A stretch of DNA of 64,000 bases. It comes from Selenomonas sputigena ATCC 35185. Lineage in GTDB: Bacteria > Bacillota > Negativicutes > Selenomonadales > Selenomonadaceae. The stretch is from the NCBI RefSeq assembly GCF_000208405.1, contig NC_015437.1, forward strand, positions 496,001 through 560,000, given 5' to 3'. The position numbers and the translations under genes are program-made. The first letter of the stretch is position 1. Every line of letters starts with the position of its first letter. The notes below the pieces were generated by a model. It saw only the letters and a program-made list of their open reading frames with translations. It was not told where the DNA came from and made no database searches. Below, one piece after another: positions 7,535-15,761 of the stretch.

Positions 7535-10018
7535 ATGAATGAGAAAGAGGTGCAGCTGATCGGGCAGCTGCAGGAGGCGGCTGCTGCGGGAGACGCGGCA
7601 GCTTGGCGAACTGTGGTTCTTGCGTTGATGGAAGCGTATAACTGTGCGCCCGATGAGGAGCTTTTTTCTCTGCTGCGTGATTTGCTCTATGTGCCGAATG
7701 CCGATGCTATGCGCGCGAACTATGAAAGGGCACGCGCAGCGCTTTTCGACAGGGCGGTGAGATTGTCGGAAGTGGCGTCATCTCCGCAGGAGTTTCCCTC
7801 GTATGAGGAACTGTCGTACCGCTTGTTCCCCCTCGATGCGGATGCTTCCGTGTTCTTCTGGAATGATGAGAACCGCTTCTTGCTGCATAAAGGCGGCACA
7901 CGTCTTTTGGATGCCGTGCAGAAAATGCTGCTTGACGCGCCGGAGTCCGAACTTCTTCCGCTCATGGCGGACGCTCTGCGCGAGCAGCGCACGAATGTCC
8001 TTAGAAAGCAGCTTTTTCTGTGGCTTGAACAGCGCTCCTTTCCTCCTTCGACGAAAGCTGCATTGACAGAATTTGCTGCTTTGAGCCATGATGAAGCGGA
8101 ACCTCTTTTCATCGAGGCGGTTTTTCGATTTGTCACAGGCGATTTGCCCGGAGCACGTGTCTTGGCAGAGCGTGCGTATGCGCTTCGCTCCGTTCATGTG
8201 GGATTGTGGCGGCTGCTTGTCGATATTTATGATGCACAGGGCGAAGAGGAGCTTGCTGCGCGCTTCAAGGGACTTTGTCACAAGCATACAGGGGAATTGT
8301 TGGGGATGCCTATTCGCCTTGAGGACATGGCTGTGCGGCGTGCTTTTCTGATGGGAAGGCTGACGGTCTTTCAGACGCCCTTTTACGAGGAAGTCGAGCT
8401 GCTTTCGCAGGGAGGGGTGCAGGCGCATCGGCACACGTTGTTCGGCAGGTTTCTCCTTTCACCGGAAAAGAGAGGGAGAAGGCTGTGGTGCGGCATCTAC
8501 AATACCGATATCTTTTTCAATATGCGTGCTGTGCGCTTGGCTCATCTGGAGTATTCGGGCGAAGAAGATATGGAGCTTTATTCGAATATCACCTTCGACC
8601 TGCGCAGGGCGATGACTGCGACTTCTTTGAACGTTCATGTATCGCCTGATGTGCCCGTTCTTGTCGCCGCCACCATTGCACCGTTCGAATCCCAGATGAA
8701 GGCTGCCATCACGCTCGATGATGGACAGACGCGCGGAGATTTCTATACGGGGATCGGGGAATTCGGTCTTTTGCGCATGGAGAGAGACACGCGCCTTACC
8801 TTTTCGGAAGGGGTTTTCGTTGTGACGGAACCTGTGCAGCTCGTGCACAGTCCCAAGCGCAAGCGCCTGATTTTGAATCTTCTGCTCGACGGCTTGTCCT
8901 GGGCGGCGATGCGCCGCGATGGATTCCGTGCCATGCCGAATCTCATGCGCTTTTTTTCCAAGGGTGTGATCTTTGATCAAGCGTTTTCTGTCGCCGAGTA
9001 CACGTTTGCTTCTCTCAGTACGATGGAAACGGGAATGCATATGCACAGAAGCCAGGTTTTCCATGGGGATGTGTGGATGGAAATTCCTGCCGAAAACAAG
9101 GTGCTTTCCGAGCGCATGAAGGAGCTTGGCTACCATTGCGTGCAGACCATGGGAGACGCCACAGGTATAGACAATGGTCTCAAACGCGGTTATGACCGTA
9201 TCGTCGCAGCTCCGTACATCACGCTTCCGACGTACGAGGGCGTCAAGCGGACGATCGATCATCTCGATGCTTTTGCGGAGTGCGACAATTATGTATTCCT
9301 GCATGTATCGGACTCGCATCCGGTCGTTTCCTATGCCATTCCGCCCCAGCCGAAAACGCAGGCGAAGCTTCCTTGGCAGGAACGTGTCTATGAAGGAGTG
9401 CCGAGAGAGAGGGCATTCGATCTCAATGGAAAACGGCGCAACGTGTACGACAACGTGGCTGCCATCGAGCGCATGGATAGGGCGCTTGGCGAGCTTTTCC
9501 GCTATATCGAGGATCACTACAAGGACGATGAGTACATCATCAATGCCTATTCCGACCACGGGGTTTCCGTTCACAGCAAAGATCCGTTCTTCTTCAGCGA
9601 CGAGCGCTGCGGCACGGCATTCATGATGCGCGGTGCGGGCATTCCCGCCATCGGCATGACGGATGAGCTCGTGAGCCTTCTCGATCTCCATGCCGTCGTC
9701 ATGCACGAGGCGGGGCTGCCCATGGATGAAACGCTCGATGCGAACCTGCCCGCCGTGTTCGGCGGCAGGGCACGCGAGTATGTGATCTCGAATTCCATCT
9801 TCCCGGGGCAGACGTACAAGCTCGCAATCCGCACGAAGGAACATGAGTTTCGTTTGGAAACGAAGGAGTTTACGCGCATGGACGGTACGATCGACATGAG
9901 CGCTTATACATGGCATCTGTATGAGCGAGAGGGGCATCGGGAGATCTGGAGCGACGCCTTGCGCGACAAGTTCCTCGCGATCGCGTGGCAGCATGTGGCG
10001 TCGTTCGCCCATGTGTGA
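7535..10018 (+). CDS. Alkaline-phosphatase-superfamily (sulfatase-like) protein with helical N-terminus
   Basis: 827 residues. Roughly 1-280 is helical, TPR-like and without recognised motif; 280-440 is a middle region; 440-740 is a metal-dependent hydrolase/transferase of the alkaline phosphatase superfamily. Probable metal ligands are Asp452 in LLLDGLSW, Asp593/His595 in VSDSHP and Asp674/His675 in YSDHGVSVH. At the nucleophile position sulfatases have Cys or Ser before PSR; here Thr490 lies in AEYTFASLSTMETG, as in phosphoethanolamine or phosphoglycerol transferases. A sulfatase function is therefore doubtful. No signal peptide or membrane segment is evident, so it may act in the cytoplasm. 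It sits 13 bases after ilvB and 59 before ilvN. Confidence 0.75.
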   Translation: MNEKEVQLIGQLQEAAAAGDAAAWRTVVLALMEAYNCAPDEELFSLLRDLLYVPNADAMRANYERARAALFDRAVRLSEVASSPQEFPSYEELSYRLFPLDADASVFFWNDENRFLLHKGGTRLLDAVQKMLLDAPESELLPLMADALREQRTNVLRKQLFLWLEQRSFPPSTKAALTEFAALSHDEAEPLFIEAVFRFVTGDLPGARVLAERAYALRSVHVGLWRLLVDIYDAQGEEELAARFKGLCHKHTGELLGMPIRLEDMAVRRAFLMGRLTVFQTPFYEEVELLSQGGVQAHRHTLFGRFLLSPEKRGRRLWCGIYNTDIFFNMRAVRLAHLEYSGEEDMELYSNITFDLRRAMTATSLNVHVSPDVPVLVAATIAPFESQMKAAITLDDGQTRGDFYTGIGEFGLLRMERDTRLTFSEGVFVVTEPVQLVHSPKRKRLILNLLLDGLSWAAMRRDGFRAMPNLMRFFSKGVIFDQAFSVAEYTFASLSTMETGMHMHRSQVFHGDVWMEIPAENKVLSERMKELGYHCVQTMGDATGIDNGLKRGYDRIVAAPYITLPTYEGVKRTIDHLDAFAECDNYVFLHVSDSHPVVSYAIPPQPKTQAKLPWQERVYEGVPRERAFDLNGKRRNVYDNVAAIERMDRALGELFRYIEDHYKDDEYIINAYSDHGVSVHSKDPFFFSDERCGTAFMMRGAGIPAIGMTDELVSLLDLHAVVMHEAGLPMDETLDANLPAVFGGRAREYVISNSIFPGQTYKLAIRTKEHEFRLETKEFTRMDGTIDMSAYTWHLYEREGHREIWSDALRDKFLAIAWQHVASFAHV

Positions 10019-10031
10019 TATGATGAGAGTG

Positions 10032-10054
10032 CCGCCTGAGACTTCTCAAGGCGG
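10032..10054 (+). other. Intergenic hairpin before ilvN
   Basis: CCGCC(T)GAG at 10032-10040 can pair with CTC(A)AGGCGG at 10045-10054 with one bulge and an ACTT loop. No T-run follows, so it is more likely an mRNA stabiliser or processing site than a terminator. Confidence 0.35.
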
Positions 10055-10077
10055 TAAGGAAGGCGGTTGAATCAAGC

Positions 10078-10581
10078 ATGATGCAGAAATTTTTCCTCGC
10101 GGCGCTTCTCGACAATAAGCCGGGCGTCCTCACGCATATATCGGGGCTGATCAGCCGCCGCGCGTTCAACATCGAGAGCATTTCGGCAGGCTATACGGAA
10201 GAGCCGGACGTGACGCGCATCAACATCGTCGTGTCGGTTGAGGACGAGCGCGAACTCGCGCAGGTTACGACGCAGCTCGCGAAGCTCATCGACGTCATCA
10301 AGATTGTCAACCTCAGCGAGGTGGACTCGATCAAGCGCGAACTCGTCTTGATCAAGGTGCGGGCGACGAAGGAGACGCGCGCCGACATCATCAACGTCGT
10401 CAACATCTTCCGCGCGCGCATCGTCGACGTGAGCAAGGAGAATGTCGTCATTGAGCTGACGGGCGAGGGCGACAAGATCGACGCCCTGTCCGAAGTGCTT
10501 TCGGAGTACGGCATCATCGAGATCGCACGCACGGGCGCCATCGCGCTGTCGCGCGGCCCCGTGCCGGTCAAGGAGATGTGA
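10078..10581 (+). CDS. ilvN: Acetolactate synthase, small regulatory subunit
   Basis: 167 residues, the usual length. It has an N-terminal ACT domain (LLDNKPGVLTHISGLISRRAFNIESISAG, residues ~8-37) that binds valine and transmits feedback inhibition to IlvB. A second ACT-like C-terminal domain contains ELVLIKVRA, the RADIINVVNIFRARIVDVS helix-strand and a final EIARTGAIALSRGP. ATG 10078 or 10081 is possible; both follow GGAAGG. The gene normally follows ilvB directly, but here a sulfatase-like gene separates them. dacF follows 45 bases downstream. Confidence 0.93.
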   Translation: MMQKFFLAALLDNKPGVLTHISGLISRRAFNIESISAGYTEEPDVTRINIVVSVEDERELAQVTTQLAKLIDVIKIVNLSEVDSIKRELVLIKVRATKETRADIINVVNIFRARIVDVSKENVVIELTGEGDKIDALSEVLSEYGIIEIARTGAIALSRGPVPVKEM

Positions 10582-10626
10582 GGGGAGCGCCGGATTTATC
10601 GGCGGTTTCGTAAGGGGGCAGTTCTT

Positions 10627-11766
10627 TTGCTGGGATGTAAGGATTTCTTCTCTTTTTGTGGTTTCAGGCCGAGCGGCGTGCGCCTTTTGGGACATCGCGC
10701 TTTGCGCAGAACTGCGGCGGCGCTCGCGCTTTCGTATGCGCTGACGGGGGGCGTGCCCGCGCTCGCCGCGCACGCGCCCGTCGCGGTCGGCGAGCGTGCG
10801 CACGACGTCGGACAGACCGAGGTGCACACCGAGCCGCAGCATGCTGGCTCAGCGCGGCGCACGATCGCCTTCGGAAAGCCGTCGCGGAAGAACGCGCCGA
10901 ACGCTGCGCCTGCGATACCTGAAGCCGCTCTGCCCGGCGCTGCCCCTGCCGCTTCCCCTACTCCGCCTGTGCCGCCCACAGCACTCGCCGCGCCGCCCGC
11001 TTCCGTGCGCTCGATGACAGCGGACGCGGCGATTCTCATGAACGCGCGTACGGGCGAGGTGCTCTACGAGAAGAACGGCGACAAGCGCGAGTATCCTGCG
11101 AGCATGACGAAGATGATGACGTGCATCCTCTCGGTCGAGAGCGGCAGAGCCGACCTTGCCGTGACGATTACGCCGTTTGCCGCCGACGTCGAGACGACGC
11201 GCGTGCGCCCCGGCGAGCAGGCGCGGCTTCGAGATCTCACGCGCCAGATGATGCTGATCTCCGACAACGGCGCGGCGCTCGCCATCGCCGAGACACTCGG
11301 CGGCTCGGAGGCGCAGTTCGCGGCGATGATGAATCGGAAGGCGCGGGAGATAGGCGCTTTTCATACGCATTTCGTCAACCCAAACGGCATGCCTGATGCG
11401 AACCACTATTCGACGGCGCATGACATCGCCCTCATTGCCGCCTATGGCCTCCGAAATCCCGAGTTCCGCAAGATCGTCGGCACGAAGGCGAGCACGATCT
11501 ACTACCTGCAGCCTGCAGGCTACAAGACGTACTGCGAGAACACGAACGCGCTGCTCTACTCCTACCCGGGCTGCACGGGACTCAAGACGGGCTGGACGCG
11601 TGCGGCAGGGGGCTGCCTCGCAGCATCCGCCGTGCGCGGCGATACGGAGCTGATCGCCGTCGTCATGCACTCGGACGACGAGGATACGCGGGCATCGGAG
11701 GCCGCCGCGCTCCTCGACTACGGCTTTAGCGCCTTGGCAGAGGGCGGGAAGCAGGAAAGATCTTGA
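10627..11766 (+). CDS. dacF: D-alanyl-D-alanine carboxypeptidase (PBP5/DacF type)
   Basis: 379 residues. A periplasmic serine peptidase that trims the terminal D-Ala of peptidoglycan pentapeptides. Motifs are SMTK (SXXK, catalytic Ser) near 160, SDN near 216 and KTG (KTGWTRAAGG) near 320. The N-terminus has a polar ~25-residue extension, a hydrophobic segment (AAALALSYALTGG), then a Pro/Ala-rich linker of about 60 residues before the enzyme domain. TTG 10627 is chosen because AGGGGG lies 8 bases upstream. The protein is shorter than E. coli PBP5 and probably lacks the C-terminal amphipathic anchor, so membrane attachment would rely on the uncleaved N-terminus. Confidence 0.9.
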   Translation: MLGCKDFFSFCGFRPSGVRLLGHRALRRTAAALALSYALTGGVPALAAHAPVAVGERAHDVGQTEVHTEPQHAGSARRTIAFGKPSRKNAPNAAPAIPEAALPGAAPAASPTPPVPPTALAAPPASVRSMTADAAILMNARTGEVLYEKNGDKREYPASMTKMMTCILSVESGRADLAVTITPFAADVETTRVRPGEQARLRDLTRQMMLISDNGAALAIAETLGGSEAQFAAMMNRKAREIGAFHTHFVNPNGMPDANHYSTAHDIALIAAYGLRNPEFRKIVGTKASTIYYLQPAGYKTYCENTNALLYSYPGCTGLKTGWTRAAGGCLAASAVRGDTELIAVVMHSDDEDTRASEAAALLDYGFSALAEGGKQERS

Positions 11767-11786
11767 GGATGCAAGGGGGCATAAGC

Positions 11787-13211
11787 ATGACAACGTACGA
11801 TCCGAAGTCCGCGCGTGCCGAGGAGTTCATCAACCATGAGGAAATTCTCGCCTCGCTCGCGTGGGCGGAAGAGAACAAGGACGATCGCGCGCTCGTGGAG
11901 CAGCTTCTTTCGCGTGCACGTGACTGCAGGGGACTCACGCACCGCGAGGCGGCGCTGCTGCTCGCCGTCGATGCGCCCGATCTCGTCGAGCGGATGCTCG
12001 CGCTCGCCAAGGAGATCAAGGAGGAGCTTTACGGCAAGCGCATCGTGCTCTTTGCACCGCTCTATTTGTCGAATTATTGCGTGAACGGCTGCGTCTACTG
12101 TCCCTACCATGCGAAGAACAAGCATATCCATCGCAGGAAGCTCACGCAGGACGAGATCCGCCGCGAGGTCATCGCTCTGCAGGATATGGGGCACAAGCGC
12201 CTCGCGCTGGAGACGGGAGAAGACCCCGTGCATAATCCGCTCGAATATGTGCTAGAAAGCATCAAGACGATATATTCCATCAAGCATAAAAACGGCGCGA
12301 TCCGCCGCGTGAATGTCAACATCGCGGCGACGACGGTCGAGGACTACCGAAAGCTCAAGGAAGCGGGCATCGGCACTTATATCCTCTTTCAGGAGACGTA
12401 CCACAAGGAAAACTACGAAAAACTCCATCCGACAGGCCCGAAGCATGACTACGCGTGGCACACGGAGGCGATGGACCGCGCGATGGAGGGCGGCATCGAC
12501 GACGTGGGCTGCGGCGTGCTCTTCGGTCTCAACATGTACCGCTATGACTTCGTCGGCCTCTTAATGCACGCCGAGCACTTGGAAGCGCGTTTCGGCGTCG
12601 GCCCGCATACGATCAGCGTGCCGCGCATTCGGCCGGCGGACGACATCGACCCGGGCGCGTTCTCCAACGCCATCGACGACGATACTTTCGCGAAGATCGT
12701 TGCCGTCATCCGCATCGCCGTGCCCTATACGGGCATGATCATCTCGACGAGAGAATCCGAGGAGAGCCGCCGCCGCGTCCTCGACCTCGGCATCTCGCAG
12801 ATTTCGGGCGCATCCTCGACGAGCGTCGGCGGCTATGAGAAGAGGGAGAGCCCCGAGGAAAATTCGGCGCAGTTCGACGTCAACGACACGCGCACGCTGG
12901 ACGAAGTCATCGAATGGCTCTTAGACCTCGGCTATGTGCCGAGCTTCTGTACCGCGTGCTACCGCGCGGGACGCACGGGCGACCGCTTCATGAGCCTGTG
13001 TAAGAGCGGGCAGATCAAGAACTGCTGTCTGCCGAATGCGCTCATGACTTTGAAGGAATACCTGGAGGACTACGCGCAAAAAACGACGCAGGAAAAGGGC
13101 GAACGCGTCATACAGGAGCAGTGGCAGGACATCCCGAACCCCGCCGTCAAGAAGAAGGCGGCGCTCTACCTCAAGGAACTCGGCGACGGCATGAGGGACT
13201 TTCGCTTTTGA
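11787..13211 (+). CDS. hydG: [FeFe]-hydrogenase H-cluster radical SAM maturase HydG
   Basis: 474 residues. HydG cleaves tyrosine to deliver CO and cyanide for the H-cluster. The radical SAM motif CX3CX2C is YCVNGCVYC (Cys98, Cys102, Cys105). The C-terminal auxiliary cluster motif CX2CX22C, which distinguishes HydG from ThiH, is present from CTACYRAGRTG through KNCC. ATG 11787 follows AAGGGGG with a 7-base gap. It starts 20 bases after dacF and ends the run that includes hydE, ilvB and ilvN. The related thiH downstream lacks the auxiliary cluster motif, so the two are not confused. Confidence 0.94.
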   Translation: MTTYDPKSARAEEFINHEEILASLAWAEENKDDRALVEQLLSRARDCRGLTHREAALLLAVDAPDLVERMLALAKEIKEELYGKRIVLFAPLYLSNYCVNGCVYCPYHAKNKHIHRRKLTQDEIRREVIALQDMGHKRLALETGEDPVHNPLEYVLESIKTIYSIKHKNGAIRRVNVNIAATTVEDYRKLKEAGIGTYILFQETYHKENYEKLHPTGPKHDYAWHTEAMDRAMEGGIDDVGCGVLFGLNMYRYDFVGLLMHAEHLEARFGVGPHTISVPRIRPADDIDPGAFSNAIDDDTFAKIVAVIRIAVPYTGMIISTRESEESRRRVLDLGISQISGASSTSVGGYEKRESPEENSAQFDVNDTRTLDEVIEWLLDLGYVPSFCTACYRAGRTGDRFMSLCKSGQIKNCCLPNALMTLKEYLEDYAQKTTQEKGERVIQEQWQDIPNPAVKKKAALYLKELGDGMRDFRF

Positions 13212-13272
13212 GGGGGAAGGAATGTATATTTATGCATGGCGCGTAGAAGGCGGTGCAATCTGCAAAATACGG

Positions 13273-13310
13273 AAAAGGAGCTGTCGCGTGTGTTTGCGAC
13301 AGCTCCTTTA
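13273..13310. terminator. Bidirectional terminator between hydG and the convergent toxin gene
   Basis: A perfect 11-bp stem, GGAGCTGTCGC (13277-13287) with GCGACAGCTCC (13296-13306), an 8-base loop, A-run on the left and T-run on the right. It suits termination on both strands of this convergent junction. Confidence 0.8.
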
Positions 13311-13346
13311 GCGTTAGGTCTTGCTCCTTCATAAAGAGAAAGAGCA

Positions 13347-13622
13347 TCAAAATAAATCGCTGTGTGTACCCGTTCGATGAAGGAGTAAAGTGAGAATTTC
13401 GTTATCAATACGATAGACTAGCAACCAATCTGGCAATATATGACATTCCCGATATCCTGCGAATGTACCTGTAAGTGCATGGTCGCGATTCCTTTCGGGC
13501 AATGGCGTTCCAGCGGCAAGCTGGTCGACGATTTCTTCCAGACGGCAAAGAGGCAGACCGCGTTTGGCAGCAGTTTTTACGTCTTTGCGGAAACGTGCTG
13601 TGGGGATGATCTTGTATTTCAA
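13347..13622 (-). CDS. YafQ-family mRNA interferase toxin
   Basis: 91 residues with a RelE/YafQ fold. The C-terminal catalytic set is conserved: His48, His61, Asp65-Trp66, then Arg83, His87 and terminal Phe91 (HRTGTHSDLF), matching positions known in E. coli YafQ. Such toxins cleave mRNA on the ribosome and are neutralised by the adjacent DinJ-like antitoxin. The start codon overlaps the antitoxin stop by 4 bases (ATGA), as usual for translationally coupled pairs. It looks intact. Confidence 0.88.
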   Translation of the reverse strand: MKYKIIPTARFRKDVKTAAKRGLPLCRLEEIVDQLAAGTPLPERNRDHALTGTFAGYRECHILPDWLLVYRIDNEILTLLLHRTGTHSDLF

Positions 13623-13885
13623 AGAATATCCTCCATCATTTCATGTGCTGAAGCATAGGATTTGAAATTCTCGGGATTTCTGCGTATCTCTTCGGCCTCC
13701 TGCAGAGCGGCCATCGTTTCGGGATTTGTTGCATAAAGCTCAAAAGGAAGCCTTCCTTGGCGCAGGATCTGACGCGCCATCGCGTTGACCGCGACGGACA
13801 TGTTGAGTCCCATGCTGGCGAGTGCGGCATCCGTTTGGGCTTTTAACGCTGAATCCATGCGGACTCGTATCATGGTCGAAGGCAT
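13619..13885 (-). CDS. RelB/DinJ-family antitoxin
   Basis: 88 residues. An N-terminal ribbon-helix-helix (TMIRVRMDSALKAQTDAALASMGLNMSVAVNAMARQIL split over residues 4-41) provides DNA binding and dimerisation. The C-terminal half (EEIRRNPENFKSYASAHEMMEDIL) would wrap the YafQ toxin. A strong AAGGAGG lies 8 bases before the ATG. It is the first gene of the minus-strand toxin-antitoxin operon and probably represses its own promoter in the AT-rich region up to about 13980, where a TATACT is present on the minus strand at 13967-13972. Confidence 0.88.
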   Translation of the reverse strand: MPSTMIRVRMDSALKAQTDAALASMGLNMSVAVNAMARQILRQGRLPFELYATNPETMAALQEAEEIRRNPENFKSYASAHEMMEDIL

Positions 13886-14033
13886 GTTTTCAACCTCCTT
13901 TTTGAGACGGAAATATGGAATAAAGCTACAGGAATCGTTGAAACTGTCGACCTGTCTTACGATATCAGTATAGCATAAATTTGAGAAGAGATACAGTGCA
14001 GTCTTAGGACTCTTAGCTGCACCGTATTTGTTG

Positions 14034-14062
14034 TTGATTATATGTGATAAATAACATATAAT
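14034..14062 (+). promoter_or_regulatory. Promoter with embedded palindromic operator for the HigA-like gene
   Basis: TTGATT at 14034-14039, a 17-base spacer and consensus TATAAT at 14057-14062. A perfect 8-bp inverted repeat, TTATATGT (14038-14045) and ACATATAA (14054-14061), spans the gap between both boxes. This is the expected position of an autorepression operator for the downstream helix-turn-helix antitoxin. Confidence 0.65.
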
Positions 14063-14079
14063 GAATTACAAGGAGCGGT

Positions 14080-14193
14080 ATGATGAGTTTTTGTGTCGTG
14101 TATTATGAGATGGAAAAAGGGATAGCGCCCGCTGAAGAATTCATTCTTGCACAGGATTCCGATTATTATAGGCAGAGGGGGATGCAGCGATGA
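14080..14193 (+). pseudogene. Remnant of a HigB/Gp49-type toxin gene (internally deleted)
   Basis: A 37-codon ORF with a good AGGAGCGG ribosome-binding site. Its beginning (CVVYYEMEKGIAPAEEFI) looks like the N-terminal strand and helix of RelE/HigB-type (Gp49-like) toxins, and its end (DYYRQRG) resembles the C-terminal end of that family. The catalytic middle of about 60-70 residues is missing. The last bases overlap the antitoxin ATG in an ATGA junction, as in intact higBA pairs. It is therefore probably non-toxic. Confidence 0.5.
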
Positions 14194-14486
14194 GAAGTTT
14201 TCATACGACTTTGCATGAGCGATTGAAGGATTCTGAGTTCAAGGCAGAGTATGAGGCACTAGAGCCTGAGTTTCAGCTTATTCGCTCACTATTGGAGGCA
14301 AGGAAGGTTACAAAGCTCACGCAAAAAGAATTGTCTGCAAGAACGGGCATTTCGCAGGCGGATATCAGTCGCATTGAAACAGGAGAGGCCAACCCTTCAA
14401 TGCAGACGATGAAGAGGCTGGCCGAGGGGTTGGGTATGCAGCTTCGCGTGATGTTCGTACCGCAGAACGCGCACAGCGGCGTGTAG
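14190..14486 (+). CDS. XRE-family (HigA-like) antitoxin/transcriptional regulator
   Basis: 98 residues with a central Cro/C1 helix-turn-helix: KLTQKELSARTGISQADISRIETGEANPS at about residues 43-72, followed by MKRLAEGLGMQLRVMF, the usual end of HigA-type antitoxins. It is translationally coupled (ATGA) to the shrunken toxin ORF upstream. With the toxin apparently lost, it may survive as an orphan autorepressor or protect against related toxins. An 8-bp palindrome in its promoter is the likely binding site. Confidence 0.8.
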   Translation: MRSFHTTLHERLKDSEFKAEYEALEPEFQLIRSLLEARKVTKLTQKELSARTGISQADISRIETGEANPSMQTMKRLAEGLGMQLRVMFVPQNAHSGV

Positions 14487-14515
14487 AAAAGCAGATCGGC
14501 GTCGGCGAATTTTCC

Positions 14516-14543
14516 TTGCATTTTTCCACAACTGCGCTATAAT
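14516..14543 (+). promoter_or_regulatory. Sigma-70-type promoter of the thi operon
   Basis: TTGCAT at 14516-14521, a 16-base spacer and TATAAT at 14538-14543. Transcription would start near 14550, immediately before the riboswitch. Confidence 0.6.
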
Positions 14544-14554
14544 GAATACTGAAA

Positions 14555-14640
14555 AAGGGGAGTCCACGAATGGGCTGAGAGGGGGCTTTTCGCTCCGACC
14601 CGAAACCTGATTTGGATCATGCCAACGTAGGGAATAGAGG
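14555..14640 (+). ncRNA. TPP riboswitch (THI element)
   Basis: Contains the conserved TPP-binding blocks in order: GGGG, then GGCTGAGA (14573-14580), ACCC, ACCTGAT (14605-14611), and CCAACGTAGGGA (ending 14634). It senses thiamine pyrophosphate in the nascent thi mRNA. A terminator follows at 14651, so ligand binding probably promotes early termination. Confidence 0.93.
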
Positions 14641-14650
14641 GCGACTTTGA

Positions 14651-14690
14651 CCGCATACACCGCTTTGGCGTATGCGGTTTTTCTTTTTGG
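14651..14690 (+). terminator. Riboswitch-controlled terminator
   Basis: CCGCATAC (14651-14658) pairs with GTATGCGG (14670-14677), followed by a T-rich run. It lies between the TPP aptamer and thiS and is the expression platform. Confidence 0.8.
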
Positions 14691-14702
14691 GGAGGGATGA
14701 AG

Positions 14703-14897
14703 ATGGTGAAGATCAACGGCGAGGACGTTGCGGCGGACGGCAGGATGCTCTTGGATTATCTGCAGGAAGCGGGATATGTACCCGCACGCATCGCTGTCGA
14801 GCGAAACGGCGAGATCGTGCCGCGGGCGACGTATGACTCGGTGCGGTTTGCGGCGGGCGACGTCGTGGAGATCGTGAGCTTCGTCGGCGGCGGCTGA
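14703..14897 (+). CDS. thiS: Sulfur carrier protein ThiS
   Basis: 64 residues with a ubiquitin-like fold and the required C-terminal Gly-Gly (VSFVGGG). As thiocarboxylate it donates sulfur to ThiG. ATG 14703 is preferred: GGAGGG ends 6 bases upstream, whereas ATG 14697 follows it directly with no spacer. It is the first gene of the riboswitch-controlled operon. The adenylating enzyme ThiF, needed to activate the C-terminus, is not encoded in the operon. Confidence 0.9.
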   Translation: MVKINGEDVAADGRMLLDYLQEAGYVPARIAVERNGEIVPRATYDSVRFAAGDVVEIVSFVGGG

Positions 14898-14963
14898 GAC
14901 GATGAGGAGCGTGCTGTCGATGGCAAAGGCTTCTCCCAAAGGGAGGGCGAAGGGGGAAATCGT

Positions 14964-15761
14964 ATGGAAAAGAAGCAAGGGGAAGACATGTTGAAGCTTG
15001 GCGGCAAAATGTTCCGCTCGCGCTTCATCCTCGGCTCGGGCAAGTATTCGCTCGAACTCATCCGCGCTGCCGTGGAAAATGCGGGCGCGGAAATGGTGAC
15101 GCTCGCCGTGCGGCGCACGAATACGCGCGAAGGGCAGAGCATCCTCGATTACATTCCTGAGCATGTGACGCTCTTGCCGAACACGTCGGGCGCACGCACG
15201 GCAGAGGAAGCCGTGCGCATCGCACGCATGGCGCGCGAGCTTGGCTGCGGCGACTTCATCAAGGTGGAGATCATGCGCGACGCGAAGTATCTTCTGCCGG
15301 ACAACGAGGAGACGGTTCGCGCGACGAAATTGCTCGCCGCCGAGGGTTTTACCGTCCTGCCGTATATGTTTCCCGACCTCTATGCGGCGCGCGCCCTTGA
15401 GGCGGCGGGAGCGGCGGCGGTCATGCCGCTCGCCGCTCCCATCGGCTCGAATCAAGGGCTGCAGGCGAAAGCGTTCATCAAGATTCTCGTCGAGGAGATC
15501 GACGTGCCGATCATCGTCGATGCGGGCATCGGCAGGCCGTCGGAAGCGTGCGAGGCGATGGAGCTCGGCGCCGCCGCCGTCATGGCGAACACGGCGATCG
15601 CGACGGCGGGCGACGTGGCGCGGATGGCGGGGGCGTTCAAGGCGGCGATCGAGGCGGGACGCGCGGCGTATCTTGCGGGGCTTGGCCGCGTCTTGGAGCG
15701 CGGCGCGTCTGCGTCCGATCCGCTGACGGGCTTTCTGCACGAAGGAGAGGCGACGAGATGA
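14964..15761 (+). CDS. thiG: Thiazole synthase ThiG
   Basis: 265 residues, a TIM barrel that joins deoxyxylulose phosphate, dehydroglycine and ThiS thiocarboxylate into the thiazole ring of thiamine. Family segments are [36 protein letters not shown], the Schiff-base lysine in [20 protein letters not shown] and [14 protein letters not shown] 14964 or the internal ATG 14988 (MLKLGGKMF) may be used; both have AGGGG-type sites. The stop overlaps the thiH start in an ATGA junction. Confidence 0.94.
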   Translation: MEKKQGEDMLKLGGKMFRSRFILGSGKYSLELIRAAVENAGAEMVTLAVRRTNTREGQSILDYIPEHVTLLPNTSGARTAEEAVRIARMARELGCGDFIKVEIMRDAKYLLPDNEETVRATKLLAAEGFTVLPYMFPDLYAARALEAAGAAAVMPLAAPIGSNQGLQAKAFIKILVEEIDVPIIVDAGIGRPSEACEAMELGAAAVMANTAIATAGDVARMAGAFKAAIEAGRAAYLAGLGRVLERGASASDPLTGFLHEGEATR

